Positions 9,220 through 19,421 are shown, numbered from the stretch's first letter. The stretch: DNA of 21,386 nucleotides from Saccoglossus kowalevskii (GCF_000003605.2 NW_003135347.1:178258-199643), one strand, 5' to 3'. Numbers and translations are program-made. Notes: a model not told the origin generated them from the letters alone.

Positions 9220-9303
9220 CTAGGCGGACCCACCATGCAATAATTTCCTAGGCGGACCCACCATGCAATAATTTCCTAGGCGGACCCACCATGCAATAAT
9301 TTC
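9220..9303. repeat. 28-bp tandem repeat, three perfect copies
   Basis: The unit CTAGGCGGACCCACCATGCAATAATTTC occurs at 9220-9247, 9248-9275 and 9276-9303, with no mismatches. A 4-base partial unit (CTAA) follows. The identity shows a recent duplication. Each unit carries CCACCATG followed at once by CAA TAA, so each makes a minimal two-codon upstream ORF on the + strand (ATGs at 9235, 9263, 9291). Confidence 0.97.
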
Positions 9304-9413
9304 CTAAGCCCCACTTATCTTAGCTTTTCCATTACGATATCTCACGTATTCGCAATTTAAGTCAGACAGTTTGTACTTGTCACATTCTCTGATAATTACG
9401 TTTCATTGATATA

Positions 9414-9554
9414 ATGGAGGTTACCAGTCGCGATGGTGCAGAATCGATAATATCACATTTTACTGATGATTTACATTTATATTATGAGTCGGTAAACCAT
9501 TTAGAACTTGATCATGATGGGAAATATTTTGAAGATTCAGGGAAATATCTTTAA
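9414..9554 (+). CDS. Small ORF, 46 aa, acidic, unrecognised
   Basis: ATG at 9414 sits in a good context (A at -3, G at +4) and the frame runs to TAA at 9552-9554. The peptide starts MEVTSRDGAESIISHFTDD and is acidic, ending GKYFEDSGKYL. It has no signal peptide or membrane segment. It follows the 28-bp tandem array by 110 bp. I do not recognise it. It may be a small gene, a first exon (a weak internal donor, TCG|GTAAAC, is at 9490/9491), or a chance frame. Confidence 0.25.
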   Translation: MEVTSRDGAESIISHFTDDLHLYYESVNHLELDHDGKYFEDSGKYL

Positions 9555-9902
9555 ATTAAGTTTACCATATTTGAAAAGAACAGCCACGACTGTCATCCTC
9601 AGTAGTTGCAACACTCAAACTAAAATCACGTCATATTGATGAGACATATGAATTTAATCCCTTCCCTCGCCCGAATTGTCAAATGGTCATATAAAACTCT
9701 TACTTAGTTGGACTTTTTAATGGTCCACGCGAAGATTGACATTCAACGTTCTAAGTTGAACACAAATAAAATCAGGTCGTTAATCGCAGGCCACAAAATA
9801 CTTTGGAAATAACTAAAGTACTATAACGATCCTTCAATCGCCAATACAATGACGACGTCGTTGCCAGCCCCCTTGCTCGCACGAGCTAGTGCTGCGATGC
9901 AG

Positions 9903-9910
9903 TGACGTCA
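9903..9910. promoter_or_regulatory. Perfect CRE palindrome TGACGTCA
   Basis: An exact consensus cAMP-response element (CREB/ATF/AP-1 family site), in CpG-containing DNA about 3.4 kb upstream of the ARHGAP6-like ATG. A role is not shown. Confidence 0.3.
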
Positions 9911-9959
9911 TTTATGGAAGTACGCTGATTGTAGTTTGTGACTTAAAGGTTACAGGTCA

Positions 9960-12900
9960 CTGTTTTAGTGGCTCGTAACAACAGCCGAGTAGTTCATCAA
10001 ATATAAATCTTCTTATCTGTGTGTACACCATACGTCACTATGGTATGCAAATGTTCTTTTCTGAGTCGCGGCGACATTTTTTGAACTCAAATGAAGCTTT
10101 CTCTCAACCATGCATTCTTCGGAAATAACACCCATAATTTGAAGTTGAACTTGTTTAAGATTCCTTCCACGATAATGAATGCGATCAAAACGCCCCGGCC
10201 AAAAACCAGTACAACGTGATACTTGCATCGTTGCCATGGACACGCCCTTTGGTGATCACAACTTGTATAACGAGCATACCGAACTTTCGACGAGATATTA
10301 AACCTTTGCGCTTCAGGGGTCAATCAAAAGGTCAGGCTTGTTTTGATGATGTCATATGACGCGACATGATATTATGTCATACTCGACGTATGTGTAAAAA
10401 ATTACGGAAAACTAATTTAGTTGGCTTTCATAAAACATGCTGCTTTTAACAAACACATATATACAATGGCCTTCCGACTTTATTTGTCACGGTGTTTCGT
10501 TTTTCTATAATTTCTTTGTTTATTTTAGACCAAATGGCACAATTTAACAGCGACTGCACGTCTTGATCAAATTAAAAACAAAATAAACAAACATAGAAGC
10601 AATTATGTTGCTTTATTTTGTGTGAAAGGTCACGATGAAAAAAAATAACTTCGGCGTTCCAATGGCGTGTGAATTTTTACGGTTTTTAATCGTAAAATAG
10701 TACCAGCTTATCTTCATCTTAACTAAAATTAAATTAGTTCGTACTAAATTGAGTATAGGTAACAATTAACCGCTTCGTTGGCACATTGCAATATAACGCT
10801 GCAAAATATTTCGCTAAGTTAAAATAAACAAACCTTCGCCCTCTCGAAACGGACTGTAGTTATGCGCCCTCTCCGGCGTTATGTTTATGTCGGATCGTTT
10901 CAGTATGCTAACTACAGTTTGAATTTCATATAGCGTTCAGACAAGTCTTGCGATTAATAGAGCCTGGAGTAATGCTAGGGAGAACATTTAGACCATGTTA
11001 TTATTAGTTTCTATGGCAACAAATTCATGATGACGTATGAAGATGATACGCATGATATGCCACGAATATGGGAAATTAGCGTTGTTACGAATACGAGTGG
11101 TTGAATACATAATACACAAAATTCGTTTACAATACACGTTCCCTGTACGCTTTGCCCTCTACCGACGAACAGCTTCTGTGACGTCAAAATTATTTGTGTA
11201 TTCGTTTTTAATTTATATGTAAGCACATCTCTCGAAAACATTATTTTTTACGGACGAACGATAACAGAGCAAAATAATGTCGACGTTATGAACGGCCATT
11301 TCACATATGTACGTCACACGAGCGCCCGTCGATAGAGGGCGCGACTTGTGGGAACGATGTATCGTGTACTGTTTCCCATTATTTCAAGTATACAACATGA
11401 AATCTAAACCAATGAATCACATGGACAGTTGGCAACCGAAAGTCCCACTCGCAGCTTGAAAGCTGCTCGTTTTTGATCGTTCATAGAATATCGCACACAA
11501 ATGGCGAATCTATGGCCCTATTGAAAAATGTGTGCGTGACAGGAAATGAAAACATAGTGTCTGAATTTCTTTCTATAACGAAACGACTTCATACAACGTA
11601 CTAAATATGCAATATGTGAACATTTTGTTAAGTATTCTTGAGTTGAAAATCGTTTCGCAAATAATATTTTCGAAGTTGAATGATAGGATAATTTAAAGCG
11701 CGGTAGTCGTCGCGCAGCGCGTGTTTGGAATTTCATGTAAATAAACAATGTATTTTACACGCGTTGTATACGTCGAACACGACGACTTTCGCCCTTTAAT
11801 GTGTCGAACAGGGGTGGCTCTCGAAAGCTGTTGAATTTTGAAAGAAGAATGTTGAGCATTCCTATCATCCGCGTCTCTACAGTGAAACTATTCGCTTACC
11901 ATTCGAAACAACGCTTATAATGTGCAACGGACATTGTTTCCAAGAATGAAGATCCACTTCGATCTCACATATCGAACTACATGTACATCGTCGCGACAGG
12001 CACCCGTGAATCACGTGCATTCCTTTTTTTTAATCAGATTGCAATCCAGTGTTTGCAATAGAAGTTATTCGACTAGATAATTAAACGAGCTAAATATTTA
12101 ATTGCCCCGATGAAACAACATTTCAATGACGTAGATAGAAAATAACGATGTGCGTTTACACGTTTACTGATGTCGGGTGCGACGGGAGCTTTCGTTTCGT
12201 TTTAACGCAGTGCGCCCCCACGCTGTATAAAACCCAGTTTTCTACGAAATTTGCCAGTTGACGTACCGTTTTCCTGAAAAGGAAAAAAAAGTATGAGCGA
12301 TAGTGTATGGTCGTAAATCATTGTAAAAAGTGATTTGCTGTAACATGATCGGTACACTTTCATCACGGTCTCTCGAGACGTATTATAATTGATTGTCATC
12401 ATCCCTCCTTGTGTACTGAGAAACCCCACCCCCATTTTAACATGGTTGCAACCACGCGGTTGTAGAACTTCCCAGGCAATCGATGAGTCGCAGGTTTTAC
12501 AGATACAGTACTGAGTTAAACGTTAGTAGTCGTTATCAATCCGCAAGTGTTTAACGTTATGTTTGCGGTGTCTGATTGAATGAGGCAAGACGTCAGTGAG
12601 CTACACAGATAAGACATGTTAAATGGTCTGAGGTCAACGGTCATATGGGGCTCCCCGTCATCACTACTACGAGAAGCATACAGAAACCGGATCAGTCCCT
12701 GTAATCATCCGGTCACTAAATGCGGAAAAGTTTAAAGTTTTGAATCAGATCGGAATTGATAGTAGTGAAAAAATATCGTGCTGTGTCGGTGAGTGTACTA
12801 TGTGAAGGACACGACATTTCACTGGTACTATGTATTACACTCGACTGTAAACAAACAACTGCTCGTGCCACACCGGACACGTGAAACGTCCAGCAGCGTT

Positions 12901-13130
12901 TCCAAGGTCCAAATTCGTTTATTCATACGATTACTATTTCGAACAAAATAGCTAGTATGCTCGACTTTATCTCATCGCCAGGCGGGAATTCCATTCATGT
13001 GCTGGATTAATTGTGAAATCCAGCCAAGTGTGCTAAGCTAGGATCTCAAGTTCGCTAGGTTGTCGGCACGCAGATGACATCGAGGAACGCGGTAATCATC
13101 TCACCGTTGACAGCGAAGAAAGACGGCCGC
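9960..13130. other. Gene-free, CpG-retaining 5' flank
   Basis: The open frames here (for example 10013-10323 minus, 11011-11241 minus, 11518-11748 minus, 12202-12435 minus) are short, overlap each other, often start at non-ATG codons, and show no family signature. CpG dinucleotides are common (for example around 11281-11340 and 11700-11790), unlike the intron after 13953. The 13-bp word AAAATAAACAAAC occurs near 10580 and 10820, and TTTGTTTATTTT near 10516 is an inverted partner. I read this as upstream flank and regulatory DNA. Confidence 0.5.
11179..11186. promoter_or_regulatory. Second perfect CRE palindrome TGACGTCA
   Basis: Exact CRE consensus about 2.1 kb upstream of the ARHGAP6-like start. 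Several CRE half-sites (TGACGT/ACGTCA) also occur between 7160 and 14510. Confidence 0.3.
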
Positions 13131-13138
13131 TAAAAAGC

Positions 13139-13146
13139 TATAAAAA
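13139..13146 (+). promoter_or_regulatory. TATA box of the ARHGAP6-like gene
   Basis: TATAAAAA at 13139-13146 is followed by CTCGTATAACAAG. It is 148 bp upstream of the ATG at 13287, which would place transcription start near 13170 and give a leader of about 115 bases. The leader region has no ATG that would clearly outcompete the annotated start. Confidence 0.5.
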
Positions 13147-13286
13147 TACTCGTATAACAAGAATTCTTGGGATCCATAAAGAGGAATCCGTTCCGCCGAG
13201 TTAACTGGTGCGGTATTCCACTTTCCCCCTGCTATTTTTGCATTTATTTCTCCTCGCTTGGCTAAGCCCAACTTCGTGAAAACAAA

Positions 13287-13952
13287 ATGAGTGTGCCAGA
13301 GATTCTCGAAGCTGCAAGTGGAACGGAATCTCCCAAAACTCCCAGTACACCGACTGCTCCACGAAGCAGACATTCTTTTGCCTCGGACGATGCATCGGAG
13401 AAAGACCCATCGCCCCCTTCTACACCGAAGAAAGCGGTGCTGCAAAATCGTCACGCCAAGCTTCGGTTGACGAGAAGCTACGACCCAAACGTGACTCGAC
13501 ATCGGGCTGATAGACCACACAGCTGCCGGGAACCCGAACACAAACAGGACGTGACGGACGACAACGAGCATAGCATACTGCGACCAGTGAAGTCACTGAC
13601 GCTCGGAGGGGGGAATATTTTACACCATATCATTGAATCGGACTCTCCCATCTCGTCGCCACGATCCAAAAAGAAATACAACTATCTGCAAAAAATGGCC
13701 ATGATATTTCACGGCCCCAAGTCCCCGTCGTCTGCTACGTCCAGCCCTGTGTACAGCGACGAAGAATGCAGCGTCTATAGTGATTCCGATTTTTATTTTG
13801 ACAATACCTCCCCTATTGCTTCACCCACAGTTATGCACAGGGGAAAATTGCCTTCGTCTGCAAGCAGTAGACTTATCCCCAAGAAATGGAGGTTCAAATC
13901 GTCGAGTTCCAAATTGGTGTCCTGTGCTACCGCCACTCTGTGGAGCTCCGAG
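13287..13952 (+). CDS. ARHGAP6: ARHGAP6-like Rho GTPase-activating protein, first coding exon (partial gene)
   Basis: This exon encodes residues 1-222 of a probable RhoGAP of the ARHGAP6 family, which promotes GTP hydrolysis on Rho and affects actin organisation. The ATG at 13287 has A at -3 and is the first after an in-frame TAA at 13263-13265. The exon ends at GAG|GTAAGT (13952/13953), phase 0. The N-terminus is Ser/Pro/Thr-rich with many SP/TP sites (residues 15-47, 120-125, 146-154, 175-180), so it is probably disordered and phosphorylated. KLRLTRSYDP (58-67) matches KLRQTRSLDP in human ARHGAP6. KKWRFK (199-204) and LWSSE (218-222) correspond to the RRW and VVWKSE found at the end of the human first exon, also phase 0. 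An acidic Ser-rich patch (156-172) could be a casein kinase 2 target. The GAP domain lies on exons beyond this window. The assignment rests on remembered family motifs, not an alignment. Confidence 0.68.
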
Positions 13953-14134
13953 GTAAGTTGCATAATTATTAAATCCGTATTCTGTAAACTACCGACCTCA
14001 TTCGCCAAGATTCTCCATGTCAAGCATATATTTGTCATTAATGACTTATTTATTCTGTAGTAGTATCTGATGGTAAGCCCCAGTCTTAAATATCACTGCA
14101 AACTGAGATAATTTGTTTATATGTAACTTGGATA

Positions 14135-14355
14135 TACTGTAGAATACTTTATTTTCGCTTGGAATTTATTTTCGCTATTTTCGCTGAAAGAATGAATCCG
14201 TGAAAATAAAATCCAGCGAATATACTTTTTTTTACTATATTTCACATTAAACTCATCAAAAATCAGTGAAAATAAATTCCATACAAAACGCCCAAAAAGC
14301 CTTTTCAGCAAAAATTAATTCCAGCGAAAATAAAGTGCCAATTTTATTTCACAGA
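14135..14355. mobile_element. MITE family A, copy 1
   Basis: TACTGTAGAATACTTTATTTTCGC at the left and GCAAAAATTAATTCCAGCGAAAATAAAGT at the right form imperfect terminal inverted repeats. The right tip is altered (GCCAATTTTATTTCACAG in place of ATTTTACAG). The interior is full of GAAAATAAA/TTTATTTTC words and lacks coding capacity. The element is collinear with 17047-17258 over its whole length, with substitutions and small indels. Confidence 0.85.
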
Positions 14356-14420
14356 TTTAAGTAAAATAAGATATTCAACGATTATAGTTTATCTTGTTTT
14401 GAATCAATTCAGTTTTTCTA

Positions 14421-14735
14421 CAGTGGTCACAAAAAAGCTGTTTCAAAAATATATTGTTTATAAAATTTGAAAACAGCTGTTGACCAATCAGAATGATTGT
14501 CATGACGTCGCCGAGGATGCTTATACAAGCACCTGAAATCAAATGGACAACCTAGTCTGCGCGTATGCAGCGAGAGTCAATCAATCGTATGCACATAACC
14601 AGAATCTTATTGGCTTTGCAGTACATTGTGGTACACCGCATGAATTATTTGTCTTTATTAGACTTTAATGAAATGTTTGATAAACGTGTTATAAAATTCT
14701 TATAAATTTTTGAAACAGCTTTTCTGAAACCACTG
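14421..14735. mobile_element. MITE family B, Tc1/mariner-like ends, TA target site
   Basis: The left end CAGTGGTCACAAAAAAGCTGTTTCAAAAAT and the right end, read inversely, CAGTGGTTTCAGAAAAGCTGTTTCAAAAAT are about 30-bp terminal inverted repeats with four mismatches; similarity continues into an AT-rich subterminal part. TA dinucleotides flank both sides (14419-14420, 14736-14737), the target-site duplication typical of Tc1/mariner elements, whose tips are often CAGT...ACTG. The 315-bp element has no transposase frame, so it is non-autonomous. Confidence 0.85.
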
Positions 14736-15159
14736 TACTGAATAAATCAACAAGTATTTAAAAAAAAAAAAGATCCTCATGGTTTGCAAGTAATTTATCA
14801 CAAATCCATGAAACTGGATTCTATCAAGCACATTAGATGAAATCGGTGATTTGAGCGGAAATAACTTCCCGCTATTAAAAGCTTGCTAATCCACAAGTAC
14901 CGTTAGATATCAGTACATTAAGCTTTGGTACAGATATGTGGTTGGACTCTGACTGCAGTGGTATCAACTCAGCAAGCACCAATAACATAAACAGTTTGTC
15001 CAGTTTAATTTTTATGTTTTTAAAAAAAACGTTATGTTTCTCTGGTATATAGGAATAGATAATCAGTTCATATTGTGGACTTAAAAGTTCTTTTTCGGTA
15101 CTCTGTGTAGTGTGTTGCATAACTGTCATTTGTTAATGTGTGGATAACCTTCTCTACAG

Positions 15160-15201
15160 GGGAAATACTCACTGACCAAAAGATGTGTGTATAATTACTA
15201 A
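15160..15201 (+). other. Weak candidate alternative terminal exon
   Basis: A pyrimidine-rich acceptor, TTCTCTACAG, ends at 15159. In phase 0 it would add 13 codons (starting GKYSLT) and a TAA at 15199-15201 to the ARHGAP6-like exon. It would truncate the protein before the GAP domain. The sequence does not resemble the family's exon 2, and no polyadenylation signal follows closely. Probably chance. Confidence 0.1.
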
Positions 15202-15387
15202 GTACCAGCATTTGTGTAGTTATCTATCTCTGATATCTTGTTAAACACGGTTACCAGTTAGTAGAACAGGAATGAATAATGATAACAGCTCTAATCTTGA
15301 CCGGATTATCACCCTGATTCAAAGTAAATATATGTGCTCTGTCTTCTCTAAAGTGCACTGTCAACACAATAATAGATTTTTTGGGGA

Positions 15388-15400
15388 GGGGGGGGGGGGG
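15388..15400 (+). repeat. G13 run
   Basis: GGGGA followed by 13 consecutive G. Its extent on the + strand could support a G-quadruplex in DNA or in the intron RNA. Confidence 0.95.
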
Positions 15401-15655
15401 CATCACTAGATTATAAATTGCTTTGTTAAAAGTCTTTTAACCCTTTCACCACCATTATTAACTCTTGTAACCATCCATCAAAGTAGTTCAGTATCTATTA
15501 TTTTTTATGTTAGAAAATGTTAATTTAAACTTATGAACGTTAGTTTTGATATTAGAGAAAAAGTATACAGAATGTATGATGGATTTTGACAATTTTATTA
15601 ATTAATAGAAATTCATCTATTAATAAAAATAATATTTTAACAAAAAGTTAATTTG

Positions 15656-15905
15656 ATCATAGACCCTCTAAAAGAAGGATAGGAAACTGCGGTATTTCCT
15701 CTGATCTATGTAAGTTGTAATCATTTTAATCCCGTTTACCTAACGGTTCACGCATTAGCGATAATCTCAACGAAGTCTCGCAAGTTACGTGAAGAGGCTA
15801 TGCAAAACACTGTGAGATTATGTAAATTACCAAATGTCTGTTCGTCATTCAAACACATTTTCAAAATGGAGGCGGGTGTATTTAGTGACGACGAGGGTCT
15901 ATGAT
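15656..15905. mobile_element. MITE-like element C, 13-bp perfect terminal inverted repeats
   Basis: ATCATAGACCCTC at 15656-15668 is exactly inverted as GAGGGTCTATGAT at 15893-15905. The 250-bp interior has no coding capacity and is richer in CpG than the surrounding intron, as expected for a later insertion. TTTG lies just outside the left end and TTTG overlaps the right tip, a possible but uncertain short target duplication. Confidence 0.65.
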
Positions 15906-16195
15906 TTGATACAACTTGTACTCATTTGTTTAATGCCTAGACACAACAACCCGAAACCCTGGTAACCTAGCAACCATGAATGGTGGTAATCATCAAAAGA
16001 CCCACCTTGATGCTTGATAATTTTGATGATGAAAACTGTTTGTAGTTTAAAAAGATTGCTTTGTAATCCAATAATGTTTTCAATGTCAATTCCAAACTCG
16101 AAATCCTCTAAGGCATTAACAAAAAGTTCTAGTTTAGCTCTCAGTGGATTTTTTTTTTTTACTTAATGAAGAACCATATAACGTTTATTTTTCAG

Positions 16196-16224
16196 ATGAG
16201 TTCAGTATATGAATATTTCCGTTT
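16196..16224 (+). other. Candidate 29-nt microexon
   Basis: A strong acceptor context (TTTATTTTTCAG, ending 16195) is followed 29 bases later by a consensus GTAAGT donor (16225). The exon begins ATGAGTTCAGTATATG. Its length is not a multiple of three, so it would shift the frame between phase 0 exons. It may be a cryptic or poison exon, or chance. Confidence 0.15.
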
Positions 16225-17046
16225 GTAAGTCACATGAAAGTTACGGTGTTTTGTCAACTTAGTGGTTACATTCTATTTCATACTATCCAGTATGTATGTC
16301 ATTGTTGATATTAATCCTCGTTTTGTTGAATAGGGGAGGGGGTAATGTGTACGAAGCGAGTCTACAAAATTCATCATTAATTTGACATTTGAACTCTCAC
16401 TGCACACGAACAGTGACTTCTTTAACGTCAAAGTATACAAGTAAATGTACATGCCATCAGACAAATAAACTAACATGTATCATTTTCTCACTAAATTTGA
16501 GCTGTCTTTGCGCTCGGTTTAGATTCAATGTGTATATATTAGGTGATACTAGCTTTTGTTTCATGCCCTTTGGCACCTGTGCAAATCAGCAATCGGCTAC
16601 TAATAACAGATTCTTCTGGGTCATTGAGTGAAACTGAAAGACCAATAAATGCAACGATCTCATTAACTAGTTTTACACTCAGCGGCTCCAGTAATGTACT
16701 CATTTAATATTGTTCGTTTTGTATCTTCCGTCATCAACTGATCTAATAATAGCATATTTACATATTGTAATTGTAAAAATGAAACGAATGCAAATTTATA
16801 TTTTTTTTAATATTGTTGTTCTATACTGTAGACTAAATCCTATTTTGATTAAATCATAAACTAGAAATGTTGCGTTTTCAAGACACACAGTAGTATTTGT
16901 TGGATAAAAAATCTAAACCCTTAATACACATGTACAGTGATTGTTATTTTACGTACCAAAACAACCAGTACACATGTATATTAGAGATTGTCATTGTTTT
17001 ATCATATGGATATTATAGAACAGCTACAAAAACAGTGTTTTCAAGT

Positions 17047-17258
17047 TACTGTAAAATACTTTATTTTCACTTGGAATTAATTTTCGCTATTTTCGCCAAA
17101 GGAATGATTCAGTGAAAATAAAATCCAACGAATATACCCTTTTTACTATATTTTACATTCAGCTTTTCAAAAATCTATGAAAATAAATTCCATACAAAAC
17201 ACTCAAAAAGTCTTTTCAGCGAAAATTAATTCCAGTTAATATAAAGTATTTTACAGTA
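17047..17258. mobile_element. MITE family A, copy 2, intact ends and TA target site
   Basis: The left end TACTGTAAAATACTTTATTTTC mirrors the right end ATAAAGTATTTTACAGTA. The terminal TAs (17047-17048, 17257-17258) look like a TA target duplication around a 208-bp element with tips CTGTAAAATAC. The interior is the same as copy 1 at 14135. It is non-coding and non-autonomous. Confidence 0.88.
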
Positions 17259-18045
17259 TCTTAAATTATAGCCCAATGTATCCATCAATAGAAAGCATCA
17301 GACGACAAATTATATTAAAAATGTTTTAACATTTGAATTGAGAATTTCTTTCTCTCATCAATATGTTGGTCAATTTCTTTCAATTTTATTTTTTCTCTCT
17401 AGCATTTTGCACATTTTTATGTCATTTTTAAAATATTTTTGGCAAAATGGATAAAAAATTTTAAAAAATGTGGAAAAAATATAATGCAGGATTATTTTGT
17501 TCAAAAGTTACTCTTTTGGTAAAGTGATCGTCAGATCTTGGTCCAAATTGTAGGTCCACTTTTTTTTCATGGTATTTTGCTTTGAATCTTCTAGTTCTAG
17601 TTTATTTTGAAGGGTTACAAAAAATATTGTCATTGAACAAAGGGTCTTAAATCTCAATTGATTTATATGAAAATTCTTGTTGAAATAGTAACAGCAAATA
17701 AATTGACAATGATGAAGAAAGGATCAAAAGTCAAGCAATAAATGTTATATGGAAAAAGTAGCAATTATTAGGCTGTACTGGATTTTCACTTTCATTTTAT
17801 AACAGCAACACTGATTACCAATGAATAATATGTAGAAAATATCGACACAACATTATTAAGTATTATTTTTCAAGTGAGTGATGTTTAGTTATAATAGAAT
17901 TTGCTAATATTGCTTGTTTTTATTGGTGTAAATTTTTTTTTTCCATTTCACCCTAACAGTATCAAAACTGACCTTCAAGAAAAAAATGTGATATAAAAAT
18001 TATTGATTTTCTTCATTTTGAACATGTACACTTATAACACACTGT

Positions 18046-18093
18046 GGAGACGTGCAGACTCCATGGCACTAAGCGGAGACTCGCAGCCTCCAT
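18046..18093. repeat. Pair of 19-bp imperfect direct repeats, GC-rich
   Basis: GGAGACGTGCAGACTCCAT (18046-18064) and GGAGACTCGCAGCCTCCAT (18075-18093) differ at three positions. Each is partly self-complementary (GGAG...CTCC). They form a small GC island in very AT-rich intron. Confidence 0.6.
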
Positions 18094-18620
18094 ATATCGA
18101 GCTGTTTGCAAAGATAAAAGGAACTTGAAACGTTCTTAACCTGAAGGGATTTTAGTTTTTCAAATTATTTATAATTGAAATTTTTACTTTCTCAACTCTT
18201 AACATTGTATATTCCAAGAATTGAGCCCGATTTATCATTCACAGAGTACTATGTGTGTTCAGGGCCTGCTTGACTATAGTAATATCTTTTGTTATAGCTT
18301 TTGTCCATTATATTTTTTGTACTTGGACTTGTTTAAGTTGATGATTTTGTGAATTACCTGAAGCCAATCATATTGTACATTCTATCTGCCAGAAAATAAG
18401 GACAAATGGAATATTATATTTACCAAGACCAAACAAATAAATTGGTTTCTGGTCAGCATGTTTGAAAGGAACTAATGATTTCTTGTGTAGGATTTGAATT
18501 TGGGACGCACAAATAATTGATTTGTGATGTAACCAGGATTTGTTTACAACTAGCTGTTGTGATTCGATCTACATCATTGAATCAGAAAAATGTGTTTTGT
18601 CTGAATCAACCAAAGCACTT

Positions 18621-18633
18621 GGGGGGGGGGGGG
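18621..18633 (+). repeat. G13 run
   Basis: Thirteen consecutive G on the + strand. Confidence 0.95.
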
Positions 18634-18698
18634 TGTTGGTTATAACCGCTATATTTTACTTTGTAACTTGCTTTAAGGGTCAGCCATTTTAAATCATT

Positions 18699-18713
18699 GG
18701 GGGGGGGGGGGGG
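18699..18713 (+). repeat. G15 run
   Basis: Fifteen consecutive G on the + strand, 66 bp after the previous run. Together the two runs bracket a short AT-rich segment. Confidence 0.95.
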
Positions 18714-19409
18714 CTGTTGTACTGTTTACTGTAACCAGGACAATTTTGTTTCCATGGTATCTTGTCTGTACATTTTTATTTTCCTTAAAGTTTGCATACA
18801 ATTGTCCCTGCAACAGCTTGCATGCAATTTTTTTTTCCTCTCTCAGTGCAATTTTTTTTTAATAAGCCCCATTATTTCAAATGTTCGACCCCTCATAAAA
18901 CTGGCCAGTGTATATGTGATACGATATATTACGTACATTAACATCTTTTCTGTTGAGATCTTTGATACAGTAATTAGAAATGTACAAGGTGGCATCATTT
19001 ACATAATTACTTTTAGTTTTGTCGTTATTACTTTCATTAAATTTCCTGAGCTGTTATTCTGAGAAAAACTAAAAAAAAACAATTACCGCATTAAATTTGC
19101 ATTCTCAAATAGCCTGTGAGCATCCCTGTTAAGACGTAAGTCAAGAATTTCCGGGTCTTAATTATTCTCATCAATCCTGCAGAAAGTATGGAGAGATTCT
19201 TAAATATGATCCACACTTTAAGATACAGGTACAAAATGCTACTTACCGGTAGTTCACTTTGAATGGGAAGACATGTTTACTGTGACTTTAAAATTGAAGC
19301 TGATTTCAACAATTTGTACATTCATGGTTTTCTCAAGGGCAAGGCTTCGCTAGTTTCTCTATGCTATTGCATAATCAGTGTCAAATGCTTTGATGTCAGT
19401 GTATCAAGT

Positions 19410-19421
19410 GGGGGGGGGGGG
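19410..19421 (+). repeat. G12 run
   Basis: Twelve consecutive G on the + strand, followed by an A-rich run at 19446-19459. Confidence 0.95.

Noticed and set aside
10013-10323. Two overlapping minus-strand frames of 76 and 78 aa
   Set aside because: They overlap in different frames, have no recognisable domain, and no splice or promoter context.
13101-13571. Minus-strand frame of 156 aa over the ARHGAP6-like exon
   Set aside because: It is antisense to a well-supported exon and spans its promoter and leader; no family signature.
13953-14060. Read-through of the first exon frame to codon 257
   Set aside because: The last 35 codons lie beyond a consensus GTAAGT donor at the expected ARHGAP6 boundary and look like intron sequence.
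15160-15201. Exon 2 of the ARHGAP6-like gene
   Set aside because: Phase and acceptor fit and the first residue is Gly, but it stops after 13 codons and lacks the W-S-SGR signature; kept only as a weak alternative terminal exon.
18697-19062. + strand open frame of 121 aa with hydrophobic stretches
   Set aside because: It begins in a G15 run, has low-complexity Phe/Ile/Leu composition from T-rich DNA and no motif.
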